DNA of 7,488 nucleotides, taken from positions 1 through 7,488 of the forward strand of contig JAAYHT010000079.1 of NCBI GenBank assembly GCA_012735285.1, in the 5' to 3' direction. Made by a program: the position numbers and the translations under genes. This DNA comes from Clostridiales bacterium (GTDB taxonomy: Bacteria; Bacillota; Clostridia; Peptostreptococcales; Anaerovoracaceae). Every line of letters begins with the position of its first letter. Position 1 is the first letter of the stretch. Below the pieces are notes generated by a model. That model saw nothing but the letters and a program-made list of their open reading frames with translations, did no database searches and had not been told where the DNA came from. Below, one piece after another: positions 1 to 7,351 of the stretch.

Positions 1-1149
1 CTTCCTAATTATGACGCCATACCGGACAATTACATAAGAAAACAGACCCTTGTAAATAGCGAGCGCTTTATTACCCCCGAATTAAAGCAGGTTGAAAGCG
101 TTGTTTTAAATGCCGAAGCCAAGATAAATGAGCTGGAGTATCAGCTATTTCAGGGGATAAGAGAGGAAATTCAGAAATATATAAAAACAATTCAAAGAAC
201 TGCTAATGCAATTGCTGTATTAGACGTACTCCTTTCATTTGCTGAGGTAAGCACTCGCTTAAACTATGTAAAACCTGAAATAGATGATTCTGATGTTATT
301 AATATAAAAAATGGCAGACATCCAGTTTTAGAGGTTACTAATAAGGACGGAATTTTTGTAGCTAACGATCTATATTTAGATAGGGACAAGCAAAGCTTGC
401 TAATTATTACAGGCCCTAATATGTCAGGAAAATCGACTTATATGAGGCAGACAGCCCTGATAGTACTTATGGCACAGGCTGGATGTTTTGTACCTGCAGA
501 TCATGCTAAAATTGGACTTGTAGACCGTATTTATACAAGGATAGGAGCATCAGACAACCTAGCCCAGGGTCAGAGTACATTCTTCGTTGAAATGAGTGAA
601 CTTGCATATATTCTCAATACGGCTACTCTAAAAAGCCTTGTGATACTTGACGAGATCGGACGAGGGACTAGCACTTATGATGGTTTATCAATTGCCTGGG
701 CAACTGTCGAATACCTATGCGACCCTAAACGAATGATAAGGACCTTATTTGCAACACACTATCATGAACTTACTGTTCTAGAGGGAAGCATAAAGGGTGT
801 ACAAAACTTAAATGTTGATGTAAAAGAAAAAGACGGAAACATTGTATTCCTTCATAAAATCGTTCAAGGAAGTTCTAGCCGAAGTTATGGAATACATGTA
901 GCAAAACTTGCTGGGGTACCTGCAAAGGTGCTAAATAGGGCAGATGAGAAGTTATTGGAATTAGAATCAAAGTCTGATGAGGTTTACGATATTAAAATAC
1001 AAGAAAATGAAAAGCAAGAGCAATTATCAATATTTGACTATGCCGACAATAGATTACTTGAACGGATAAGATCATTAAATTTAATGGAAATAACTCCATC
1101 TGAAGCCTTTAAGATATTGGAGGAATTAAAGCATGCTACAGAAGAATAG
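1..1149 (+). CDS. mutS: DNA mismatch repair protein MutS, C-terminal part (5' end outside window)
   Basis: The frame is open from base 1 to the TAA at 1147-1149, giving 382 residues of a protein that is normally about 850-880 aa, so roughly the last 45% is visible. MutS is the ATPase that recognises mismatches as a dimer and recruits MutL. Visible residues 1-130 match the returning lever/core region, including the conserved YIRKQTLVNSERF stretch near residues 12-24. The ATPase domain follows: Walker A GPNMSGKST at 138-146, Walker B ending in DE at 217-218, and the FATHYHEL motif at 250-257. The signature SYGIHVAKLAG lies around 295-305; the residues before it (QGSSSR) vary from the commoner PGGADR. 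QLSIF at 341-345 fits a beta sliding-clamp binding motif. The last ~35 residues resemble the C-terminal helix-turn-helix used for dimerisation. The gene ends inside mutL, so the two are co-transcribed. Identification is very secure. Confidence 0.97.
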   Translation, partial: LPNYDAIPDNYIRKQTLVNSERFITPELKQVESVVLNAEAKINELEYQLFQGIREEIQKYIKTIQRTANAIAVLDVLLSFAEVSTRLNYVKPEIDDSDVINIKNGRHPVLEVTNKDGIFVANDLYLDRDKQSLLIITGPNMSGKSTYMRQTALIVLMAQAGCFVPADHAKIGLVDRIYTRIGASDNLAQGQSTFFVEMSELAYILNTATLKSLVILDEIGRGTSTYDGLSIAWATVEYLCDPKRMIRTLFATHYHELTVLEGSIKGVQNLNVDVKEKDGNIVFLHKIVQGSSSRSYGIHVAKLAGVPAKVLNRADEKLLELESKSDEVYDIKIQENEKQEQLSIFDYADNRLLERIRSLNLMEITPSEAFKILEELKHATEE

Positions 1150-2848
1150 AATAAGAAAACTGCCTAAAGATGTAGCTGATAAGATTGCAGCTGGCGAAGT
1201 TGTAGACCGCCCGGTGTCTATAGTAAAAGAGTTAGTTGAAAATTCAATAGACGCAGGTGCTACTTCAATTACGGTTGAAATCAGGCGGGGAGGCAAAGAA
1301 TATATACGAGTTACGGATGATGGGTGTGGAATTCCGAAAGAAGACCTTAGACTTGCTTTCTTACGCCATGCGACAAGTAAAATAGTTGATGAGAATGATC
1401 TTTTTAATATAAATACATTAGGGTTTCGAGGAGAAGCCCTAGCCAGTATTGCAGCAGTTTCAAGACTTGAAATTATCACTAAAACAATAAATGTGAAAAT
1501 AGGTTCAAGACTACAGATTGAAGGTGGGAATATAATAGGGGAGGGCGATACCGGCTGCCCTGACGGTACCACTGTAATCGTAACAGACCTGTTTTTTAAC
1601 ACGCCTGCAAGGAAAAAGTTCATGAAACAGGATGGAACTGAGAGTGCGTTAATTATAGATTTTGTATCCAAAATAGCATTAGCTTATCCAAACATAAAGA
1701 TTAGATTGATAAACAATAGATCAACCCTTTTTAGTACACGAGGTAAGGGCAATATTCATGAAAACATTTTAATAATCTACAGCAAAGAAATAGGTGACAA
1801 GCTTATTGAAGTAAATAACCAAGAAGGGGATTATCAAATAAAGGCATATATTTCTCCATTGGACCTAAATAGGAGTAATAGAAAGAGTCAAGTATTCTTT
1901 GTCAACGGCCGTCAAATAGAAAGCAAGGTCTTAGATAAGGCAGTTAGTGAAGCATATAAGGAAAGACTACCTGAAGGTAGATTCCCTATAGTATTCATAT
2001 TTTTAACATTAGATCCCAGAGATTTAGATGTGAATATTCATCCTAACAAAAAAGAGGTAAAGTTTTATGATAGTGAAAAAGTTCAGTCCTTCGTTGTAAA
2101 CTCAATACAAAGTGCTCTCTATTCGAAAAGTTCGCTTCCAGAGATCAAGCCTAAACACATGTATACAGAAAAAGTCAAAGAGATAAACCGGGACTACGAA
2201 CAGGTTGACATAAAAACGTTATTGTCAAATAGACAACAAGCTGATAATATTATATGCAAAACAGAGGAAAGTAAAGAATTAAAACTATCAGAGATAAATA
2301 TTACAGGAACCATATTCGGTACATACATTACTGGATTTGATGAAGACAACTTTTATCTAATTGATCAACATGCTGCACATGAAAGAGTGTTTTATGAAAA
2401 GCTCATGGAACTGATGGAACATAAAAATAGTGATTCTCAATTGATTATTTCACCTTTTGTAATAGATTTTCCTTTAGCTATAAAAGCTCAATTACCTAAT
2501 TGTATCGTAAAATTAAGGGAAATGGGTTATGTTTTAGAGGAATTTGGACCAAGATCCTACATAGTAAAAGCAATACCATCTTTTATGAATTTATCTGAAG
2601 CAAGGATCTTCTTAGATGATTTTATGGATCAAATTGGCACTAATGTTGATAATAGAAATGTAGATAAGATTATAATCAATGCTTGCAAAAGTGCCGTTAA
2701 AGCTAATGATAGCTTGACCCTAGAGGAAGTTAAGGAATTAATTAACGATTTAATAAAAACTGAAAACCCATTAACATGTCCTCATGGCAGACCTACTCTT
2801 ATCAAACTCTCAAAATATGAGATAGAAAAGATGTTCAAGAGGGTGTAA
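1133..2848 (+). CDS. mutL: DNA mismatch repair protein MutL (endonuclease type)
   Basis: 571 aa. MutL couples MutS recognition to strand incision. The ATG at 1133 lies inside mutS (17-nt overlap) and is preceded by GGAGG at 1119-1123, 9 nt away, so translation is probably coupled. The N-terminal GHKL ATPase has ENSIDAGAT at 36-44 (E36 the expected catalytic base), DDGCGIP at 62-68, RHATSKI at 78-84, TLGFRGEAL at 95-103 and the FFNTPARKKF segment at 154-163. A transducer domain runs to about 330, followed by a short linker (~335-388), which explains a total length slightly below the usual 600-650 aa. The C-terminal domain has the metal-binding endonuclease motif DQHAAHERVFYE at 411-422, ACKSAVK at 517-523 and CPHGRPT at 549-555. 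These mark the MutH-independent nicking MutL of most bacteria. QLIISP at 436-441 fits the Q-x-hydrophobic-hydrophobic-x-P clamp-binding motif of MutL C-terminal domains. Confidence 0.98.
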   Translation: MLQKNRIRKLPKDVADKIAAGEVVDRPVSIVKELVENSIDAGATSITVEIRRGGKEYIRVTDDGCGIPKEDLRLAFLRHATSKIVDENDLFNINTLGFRGEALASIAAVSRLEIITKTINVKIGSRLQIEGGNIIGEGDTGCPDGTTVIVTDLFFNTPARKKFMKQDGTESALIIDFVSKIALAYPNIKIRLINNRSTLFSTRGKGNIHENILIIYSKEIGDKLIEVNNQEGDYQIKAYISPLDLNRSNRKSQVFFVNGRQIESKVLDKAVSEAYKERLPEGRFPIVFIFLTLDPRDLDVNIHPNKKEVKFYDSEKVQSFVVNSIQSALYSKSSLPEIKPKHMYTEKVKEINRDYEQVDIKTLLSNRQQADNIICKTEESKELKLSEINITGTIFGTYITGFDEDNFYLIDQHAAHERVFYEKLMELMEHKNSDSQLIISPFVIDFPLAIKAQLPNCIVKLREMGYVLEEFGPRSYIVKAIPSFMNLSEARIFLDDFMDQIGTNVDNRNVDKIIINACKSAVKANDSLTLEEVKELINDLIKTENPLTCPHGRPTLIKLSKYEIEKMFKRV

Positions 2849-2853
2849 TATGT

Positions 2854-3795
2854 ATGCAAAATAGTCGAAAGATCGTGCTAATAGTTGGTCCAACTGCTGT
2901 GGGCAAGACTTTTTATTCTCTTAAAATCGCTGAAATCTTAGACGGTGAAATTGTTTCTGCCGATTCGATGCAAATATATAAATACATGGATATTGGAAGT
3001 GCCAAACCTAAAAAAGAAGAACTTTCAAGAATAAAGCATTATCTAGTTGACGAAGTAGACCCTAGAGTTGTTTGGTCAGTTGCGGATTATCAAAAACGTG
3101 CGAAAATCTATATAGAAGAAATCTTTAAACATGGCAAATTACCTATAGTTTCCGGAGGGACAGGGCTATACGTTAACTCATTGATTTATGATATGGATTT
3201 TTCAAAAGCAAAACAGACAGATCTTCGGAAAGAACTAGAAGAAGAAGCGCAGATTTATGGTAAGCATAGAATATATGAAAAGCTTAAGAAGCTTGACCCT
3301 GAAGCTGCAAAGAGAATCCACCCTAATAATTTAAAAAGGGTTATACGCGCAATAGAGGTATATAAAACTACTGGAAAGGGTATGCCTGAGTTTAGTGAGT
3401 CTTTTAAGAAAACCGATGATTATGAGTGTATATTAATAGGTCTTAAAAGGGATCGCCAGATATTATATAATAGAATTAACATAAGAGTAGATGAGCTTAT
3501 CAATTTAGGTTTAGTAGATGAAGTAAAAGAATTACTAGATATGGGTTTGACTGAAGAAAATATCTCAATGAAAGGTATAGGATATAAAGAGATTATAGGA
3601 TATTTAAATGGGGAATACAGCCTAGAAGAAGCTATAAAGTTAATTAAGCGTAATACTAGAAGATATGCCAAAAGACAGATGACATGGTTTAACCGCTACA
3701 AAGATATCAAATGGTTTGATCTATGTTCTCTTGAGAGTGAAGGCAAGGGAGTAGAGTCTATAGTTTCCTATTTAAAATCAGAACTAAGTAATTAG
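2854..3795 (+). CDS. miaA: tRNA dimethylallyltransferase MiaA
   Basis: 313 aa, normal length for the family. MiaA transfers the dimethylallyl group from DMAPP to N6 of A37 in tRNAs reading codons that begin with U; the product is the substrate for MiaB methylthiolation. Visible motifs are the P-loop GPTAVGKT at 12-19, SADSMQIYKYMDIGSAKP at 35-52 (D37 is the family's catalytic Asp), GGTGLYV at 101-107, RVIRAIEVY at 162-170, MKGIGYKEI at 239-247 and RRYAKRQMTWF at 269-279. Its ATG is 5 nt after the mutL stop, with a purine-rich AGAGGG at 2838-2843 as a likely ribosome binding site inside the mutL end. The nearby ATG at 2850 is in another frame and stops at once. The order mutS-mutL-miaA is a standard Firmicutes operon. 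The hfq gene often found next is replaced here by a recombinase gene. Confidence 0.97.
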   Translation: MQNSRKIVLIVGPTAVGKTFYSLKIAEILDGEIVSADSMQIYKYMDIGSAKPKKEELSRIKHYLVDEVDPRVVWSVADYQKRAKIYIEEIFKHGKLPIVSGGTGLYVNSLIYDMDFSKAKQTDLRKELEEEAQIYGKHRIYEKLKKLDPEAAKRIHPNNLKRVIRAIEVYKTTGKGMPEFSESFKKTDDYECILIGLKRDRQILYNRINIRVDELINLGLVDEVKELLDMGLTEENISMKGIGYKEIIGYLNGEYSLEEAIKLIKRNTRRYAKRQMTWFNRYKDIKWFDLCSLESEGKGVESIVSYLKSELSN

Positions 3796-3801
3796 GGTGA
3801 T
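3796..3801 (+). promoter_or_regulatory. Ribosome binding site deciding the recombinase start
   Basis: GGTGAT directly after the miaA stop codon matches the 3' half of the full Shine-Dalgarno complement (AGGAGGTGAT). It lies 4 nt before the in-frame GTG at 3806. The earlier in-frame GTG at 3797 overlaps this sequence and has no Shine-Dalgarno match upstream, so 3806 is preferred. This rests on pattern matching only. Confidence 0.5.
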
Positions 3802-3805
3802 TGAT

Positions 3806-4927
3806 GTGGCTGAAAGAAAACGGATTAGAGTACATAACAAAAGCGATAAGCCAGATAACGTGATAATCAAGGAGAATAGAATAATAGAAAAGTGTCAAGA
3901 AATAGAAGATGAGTTGCCCAAATTCTTAAGAAGCTATTTTATTTATTTAAAAGGCAACGTGTTACCAATGACTAGGTTAGCTTATCTTCGTGATATTCGT
4001 TTCTTTTGCTATTATCTCATAAATGAGACCAGCTTAACTGAAGCAGAAGAAATAAAAGACATAAAACTAGAGGAATTCAATAAAATCAAAGCCTCGGATG
4101 TTAATCTTTTCATTGATTATTGCAGAAGATACAAGGTTGAAAGTAAAAATAAGGTCAGTATATTTGAAAACGATAATCGGTCTCTGGCGAGAAAAAAGTC
4201 TTCTTTATCTGTCTTATTTAAACACCTTTATAGAGAAGAGTTAGTAGATAAGAATATTACCGATGCCTTTAATCCGATTAGGGTACCAAAACCCGGAGAA
4301 AGGGAGATAAAGGCCTTGCAGGATGATGAGGTAATGCGCATGTTAGATGCAGTAACCCATGGTACAAATCTAACTAAAAAAGAATATGAATTTTGGAGAA
4401 AGACAAAGTATAGAGATAAGGCTATCTTAATCCTATTTCTCACTTATGGATTGAGGATATCAGAGTTACAGCAGCTTAATCTATCATCCTTTAACTTCAA
4501 TAGGGGTGAGTTTATAATATACCGCAAACGCGGAAAAGAGTCAGTAATGCCTCTTAATAGAACTGTTACAAATGCTGTAAGAGCATATATAGAACAGGAA
4601 AGACCAAAAAGTGATGAACTGGATGAGGAACATAAGGATGCTCTGTTTTTATCGTTACAGGGTAGACGGATGACAGAGCGTCAAATAAGGCAGATGGTAA
4701 AAAAATATACATCTATCGGTTTATCAACTTCAAGAGATGCCGGTTATAGTCCACATAAATTGAGGGCAACAGCAGCAACATCTCTTATTGGTAGAGGAAA
4801 TTCAATATATGATGTACAAGCTTTGCTTGATCATGAGAATGTAACAACCACCCAGCTATACGCTGCACATAAAAAGAATGTTAAACGGGATCTTATAAAG
4901 AATTTTGAATGGGATGAGGATGAATAA
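3806..4927 (+). CDS. Tyrosine recombinase (XerS-like integrase family)
   Basis: 373 aa from the preferred GTG at 3806 (376 aa if the GTG at 3797 is used). It is a site-specific recombinase that cuts and rejoins DNA through a tyrosine. The N-terminal SAM-like DNA-binding domain spans about 35-155 (PMTRLAYLRDIRFF; RKKSSLSVLFKHL). The catalytic domain has Arg in TYGLRISEL (R217), the beta-hairpin Lys in RKRGKESVMPL (about K241), HKLR (H317, R320), His in LLDHENVT (H343) and the nucleophile in TTQLYAAH (Y352). All expected catalytic residues are therefore present. The LLDH in place of the commoner LLGH is a small variation. Length, the basic N-terminal extension and the extra segment before the RDKAILIL helix (about 183-204) resemble XerS of streptococci, which works alone, more than XerC/XerD of about 300 aa. 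That subgroup call is by recollection. It lies co-directionally, 10 nt after miaA, with no integrase-linked genes beside it, so a housekeeping role such as chromosome-dimer resolution is more likely than phage integration. Confidence 0.9.
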   Translation: MAERKRIRVHNKSDKPDNVIIKENRIIEKCQEIEDELPKFLRSYFIYLKGNVLPMTRLAYLRDIRFFCYYLINETSLTEAEEIKDIKLEEFNKIKASDVNLFIDYCRRYKVESKNKVSIFENDNRSLARKKSSLSVLFKHLYREELVDKNITDAFNPIRVPKPGEREIKALQDDEVMRMLDAVTHGTNLTKKEYEFWRKTKYRDKAILILFLTYGLRISELQQLNLSSFNFNRGEFIIYRKRGKESVMPLNRTVTNAVRAYIEQERPKSDELDEEHKDALFLSLQGRRMTERQIRQMVKKYTSIGLSTSRDAGYSPHKLRATAATSLIGRGNSIYDVQALLDHENVTTTQLYAAHKKNVKRDLIKNFEWDEDE

Positions 4928-4952
4928 ATCAAAATAGAAATGGAGACAGTTA

Positions 4953-6239
4953 ATGCAGAACAAGACTTACACATTACTTAACACAACCTTCGGGATTGAT
5001 AAAGACATTTTGGATATTGTTTTTGAAGCAGAAAGTCAATTAACAGATGTATTCAAAAAAGCCGATGATATCATGGCATATAATCAATACAAGGTACTAG
5101 ATGTATTTCAAAAGTGCAGAATAACTGATACGCATTTTTCTTGGAATACTGGATATGGCTATAATGATTCTGGAAGGGAGGCCTTAGAAGAAGCCTACGC
5201 TTTATTATTCAACACAGAAGCAGCATTAGTAAGACCTATAATAGTAAGCGGGACCCATGCACTAACATTAACCTTAACAGGAATACTAAGACCTGGTGAT
5301 GAGCTAATATACAGTACTGGTAGCCCCTATGATACACTTGAGGAAGTTATAGGTATAAGAGGTGAGGGTAGGGGTTCTCTAAAAGAATTTGGAGTCACCT
5401 ATAGACAAGTTGACCTAAAAGAAGATGGAACAATTGATTTTGAAACTTTAAAGAAGGCTATCACTAATAAAACCAAAATGGTGGCTTTACAAAGGGCTAC
5501 CGGCTACAGTTGGAGAAAAGCTATTACTATACCCGAAATTAAAGAATGGGCTAGTTTTATAAAATCTATAAACCAGGATATTGTATTGATGATCGATAAT
5601 TGTTACGGAGAATTTTTGGAAATAGAAGAACCCACAGATGTGGGTGCTGATGTGGTGGCAGGATCTTTAATTAAGAATCCTGGAGGGGGACTTGCACTTA
5701 CAGGTGGATACATTGCTGGGAAAAAAGATCTTATAGAAAAGATATCTTATAGAATGACTTCTCCAGGTATTGGTGGAGAATGTGGACTAACATTTGGACA
5801 AACGCGAACGATGTTTATGGGATTGTTCCTTGCTCCAAAGACTGTAAACGCAGCATTAAAAGGAGCTATTCTCTGTTCAAAAACTTTTGAAAACCTAGGT
5901 TTTGAAGTATGTCCAAAGCCTGAGGAAACGCGAAGCGATATCATACAAGCGATAAAACTGGGAAGCCCGGAAGCAGTTATAGCATTCTGTGAAGGAATAC
6001 AGGCAGCAGCCCCGATTGATTCACACGTAACGCCGATTCCGTGGAGCATGCCGGGTTACGAGGATGAGGTAATTATGGCTGCTGGCGCATTCATACAAGG
6101 TTCGTCAATTGAATTATCTGCTGACGCTCCTATAAGACCACCTTATATCGTATACTTCCAAGGCGGATTAACTTACGAGCACTCAAAATTCGGTGTTATA
6201 AAAGCATTACAGACTCTACGGGATAAGGGTTTATTATGA
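4953..6239 (+). CDS. ynbB: PLP-dependent methionine gamma-lyase-like protein, YnbB ('aluminum resistance protein') family
   Basis: 428 aa, full length for the family. The fold is type I PLP-dependent (Cys/Met metabolism superfamily). Visible features are SGTHAL at 99-104 (cofactor phosphate-binding region), the Asp of MIDNCYGEF (D215, expected to contact the PLP ring nitrogen) and the Schiff-base lysine in GSLIKNPGGG (K241) followed by LALTGGYIAG. The glycine-rich PGIGGECG segment at 271-278 and the DSHVTPIPWSMPGYEDEV stretch near 356-373 are typical of this family. The ATG at 4953 has GGAGA at 4942-4946, 6 nt upstream. The 'aluminum resistance' label is a legacy annotation; the physiological substrate is not well established, and a sulfur amino acid lyase role is inferred from homology. 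It sits 25 nt after the recombinase stop, and its own stop overlaps the next start. In Firmicutes this family is commonly near miaA/hfq and lexA. Confidence 0.93.
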   Translation: MQNKTYTLLNTTFGIDKDILDIVFEAESQLTDVFKKADDIMAYNQYKVLDVFQKCRITDTHFSWNTGYGYNDSGREALEEAYALLFNTEAALVRPIIVSGTHALTLTLTGILRPGDELIYSTGSPYDTLEEVIGIRGEGRGSLKEFGVTYRQVDLKEDGTIDFETLKKAITNKTKMVALQRATGYSWRKAITIPEIKEWASFIKSINQDIVLMIDNCYGEFLEIEEPTDVGADVVAGSLIKNPGGGLALTGGYIAGKKDLIEKISYRMTSPGIGGECGLTFGQTRTMFMGLFLAPKTVNAALKGAILCSKTFENLGFEVCPKPEETRSDIIQAIKLGSPEAVIAFCEGIQAAAPIDSHVTPIPWSMPGYEDEVIMAAGAFIQGSSIELSADAPIRPPYIVYFQGGLTYEHSKFGVIKALQTLRDKGLL

Positions 6240-6928
6240 GAAAATTTCTCTCAATATTTAAGTTTATAATTTTACTAGCCATAGTAATTGGCTTGCCAGC
6301 CTATGTATATTTTGAACACTATGACTTTCTAGAGCAGTTTTACACTACGGAAGGCGTCAATCTGTTCCTAGAAAAATACAAAACTGCCAGTATTCTTGTT
6401 TATATAGCATTACAGATTTTACAGATAGTTATATCAATAATTCCTGGCCAGTTTATACAGTTTGCGGGAGGCTATGCCTATAGTTTTTGGTTAGCATATC
6501 TACTCTCTATAATAGGTATAGCCTGTGGGTCAACTATTGCATTTTATTTATCCCGCATTTTAGGTAGAGATGCAATGTACCTTATATTTGGAGAAGAAAG
6601 AATATCAAAATTTATAGAACAGTTAAACAGTAAGAGAGCGTTCGCTGTCTTATTTGTTTTATTCTTAATACCAGGCCTGCCAAAAGATCTTGTAACGTAT
6701 GCGGCGGGTTTATCTCATATAAAGCTGAAGCCTTTTCTTATGCTTTCCTTAACAGCAAGAACTCCAGCACTTATGGGAACTATTGCAGCAGGAAGTATGC
6801 TGTACGAGCGCAGTTATGTAGGCTTAGGAATCCTAGCAGCTATAGCTATAGCCTTATTTATAATTCTATTTTTAAAGAGAGACAAGTTAACATCTTTTTT
6901 CGATAGAATATATAAGAAGTATATGTAA
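6236..6928 (+). CDS. TVP38/TMEM64 family (VTT/DedA-type) inner-membrane protein
   Basis: 230 aa, polytopic membrane protein. Hydrophobic segments lie at about 8-26, 52-72, 80-105 (with a small-residue-rich re-entrant region around 70-80), 136-147, 165-185 and 194-213. The diagnostic VTT-domain pattern is visible: IPGQFIQFAGGYAY at 69-82, SRILGRDA at 106-113 and IPGLPKDLVTYAAGL at 145-159, the conserved proline- and Asp-containing loop. Eukaryotic and some bacterial relatives are lipid scramblases or affect envelope and ion homeostasis; the role here is unknown. The ATG at 6236 overlaps the ynbB TGA as ATGA. AAGGG at 6225-6229 lies 6 nt upstream, so translation is probably coupled to ynbB. The C-terminus is basic (KRDK, KKY), consistent with a cytoplasmic tail. 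No terminator is visible after it, so transcripts could run on into the SOS promoter region. Confidence 0.9.
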   Translation: MRKFLSIFKFIILLAIVIGLPAYVYFEHYDFLEQFYTTEGVNLFLEKYKTASILVYIALQILQIVISIIPGQFIQFAGGYAYSFWLAYLLSIIGIACGSTIAFYLSRILGRDAMYLIFGEERISKFIEQLNSKRAFAVLFVLFLIPGLPKDLVTYAAGLSHIKLKPFLMLSLTARTPALMGTIAAGSMLYERSYVGLGILAAIAIALFIILFLKRDKLTSFFDRIYKKYM

Positions 6929-6942
6929 AGAACAAATGTTTA
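6929..6942 (+). promoter_or_regulatory. LexA (SOS) box 1
   Basis: AGAACAAATGTTTA fits the Gram-positive LexA consensus CGAACRNRYGTTYC at all 12 core positions (GAAC-AAAT-GTTT); only the two outer bases differ. It begins one base after the TVP38 stop codon and lies upstream of the -35 element of the yneA-like gene. Binding by LexA is inferred. Confidence 0.8.
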
Positions 6943-6951
6943 ATTTTCTCC

Positions 6952-6980
6952 TTTACAAAGAACATACATTCTGCTATTAT
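6952..6980 (+). promoter_or_regulatory. SigA-type extended -10 promoter for the yneA-like gene
   Basis: TTTACA at 6952-6957 (5 of 6 to TTGACA), a 17-bp spacer, and TATTAT at 6975-6980 (5 of 6 to TATAAT) preceded by TGC, which makes an extended -10. Transcription would start near 6986-6988, about 33-35 nt before the ATG. LexA box 2 fills most of the spacer and box 3 covers the predicted start, so LexA binding should block RNA polymerase directly. Confidence 0.75.
6959..6972 (+). promoter_or_regulatory. LexA (SOS) box 2, one core mismatch
   Basis: AGAACATACATTCT: the left half GAAC and the ATAC centre match the Gram-positive LexA consensus; the right half reads ATTC instead of GTTC. It lies between the -35 and -10 elements. 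Its centre is 30 bp from that of box 1. Confidence 0.65.
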
Positions 6981-6987
6981 TAATATA

Positions 6988-7001
6988 CAAACATACGTTC
7001 A
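6988..7001 (+). promoter_or_regulatory. LexA (SOS) box 3, one core mismatch
   Basis: CAAACATACGTTCA: the right half GTTC and the ATAC centre match; the left half reads AAAC instead of GAAC. It lies just downstream of the -10, over the predicted transcription start, with its centre 29 bp from that of box 2. Confidence 0.7.
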
Positions 7002-7020
7002 GTGGCAAAGGAGATTAAAA

Positions 7021-7320
7021 ATGTTTAGAAAATATAGGATAAAATCTCATTTTAGATTCTGTACCTTTTTAACACTGGCACTAATATTAATAATTGTAGC
7101 AACAGGAACAGTATTAGGATTTAATGACTCAGCCGGCATTACAAAAGAACAATATGTTGAAATAAAAATAATAGCTGGAGATAATTTATGGAATCTAGCT
7201 AGATTATATGGACCTAAAGATCAAGACATTCGTAGAATTGTACATAGAATATGTATGATAAATAATATTTCAGCACATGAGATACAACCTAACCAGAATA
7301 TATTAATACCTATAAATTGA
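7021..7320 (+). CDS. yneA: YneA-like LysM protein, probable SOS-induced cell division inhibitor
   Basis: 99 aa, close to the ~105 aa of Bacillus subtilis YneA. Residues 1-12 are basic, 13-33 form one hydrophobic membrane segment (or uncleaved signal anchor), and 45-98 form a single LysM domain (YVEIKIIAGDNLWNLARLYG, then NNISAHEIQPNQNILIP), which would lie outside the membrane. YneA-class proteins are made after DNA damage and delay septum formation until repair is complete. The assignment combines architecture, size and a promoter with three LexA-box-like sites; sequence similarity of YneA proteins is low outside the LysM, so function is inferred. The start ATG has AAAGGAG at 7007-7013, 7 nt upstream. 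lexA, commonly the divergent neighbour, is not present; a same-strand membrane gene lies upstream instead. A strong terminator follows 30-odd bases after the stop, making this a one-gene transcript under SOS control. Confidence 0.82.
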   Translation: MFRKYRIKSHFRFCTFLTLALILIIVATGTVLGFNDSAGITKEQYVEIKIIAGDNLWNLARLYGPKDQDIRRIVHRICMINNISAHEIQPNQNILIPIN

Positions 7321-7351
7321 TTGGGCAGGGGGGAGATAATTCCGGATCTAT

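Noticed and set aside
397..1149. Separate 250-aa MutS-like protein starting at TTG 397
   Set aside because: The same frame is open back to base 1 and encodes recognisable MutS lever-region sequence; 397 is an internal Leu codon.
1126..1671. Open frame of 181 codons on the - strand opposite the start of mutL
   Set aside because: It lies wholly over conserved MutL ATPase coding sequence and has low-complexity, Ser/Ile-rich composition typical of an antisense shadow frame; no known domain seen.
5747..6049. Open frame of 100 codons on the - strand inside ynbB
   Set aside because: Opposite the conserved PLP-enzyme sequence; no ribosome binding site or family resemblance; shadow frame.
6885..7005. 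Possible dif-like recombination site for the Xer protein in the AT-rich interval
   Set aside because: The palindromic elements here are explained as LexA boxes and promoter; no paired 11-bp arms resembling known dif sites were seen.
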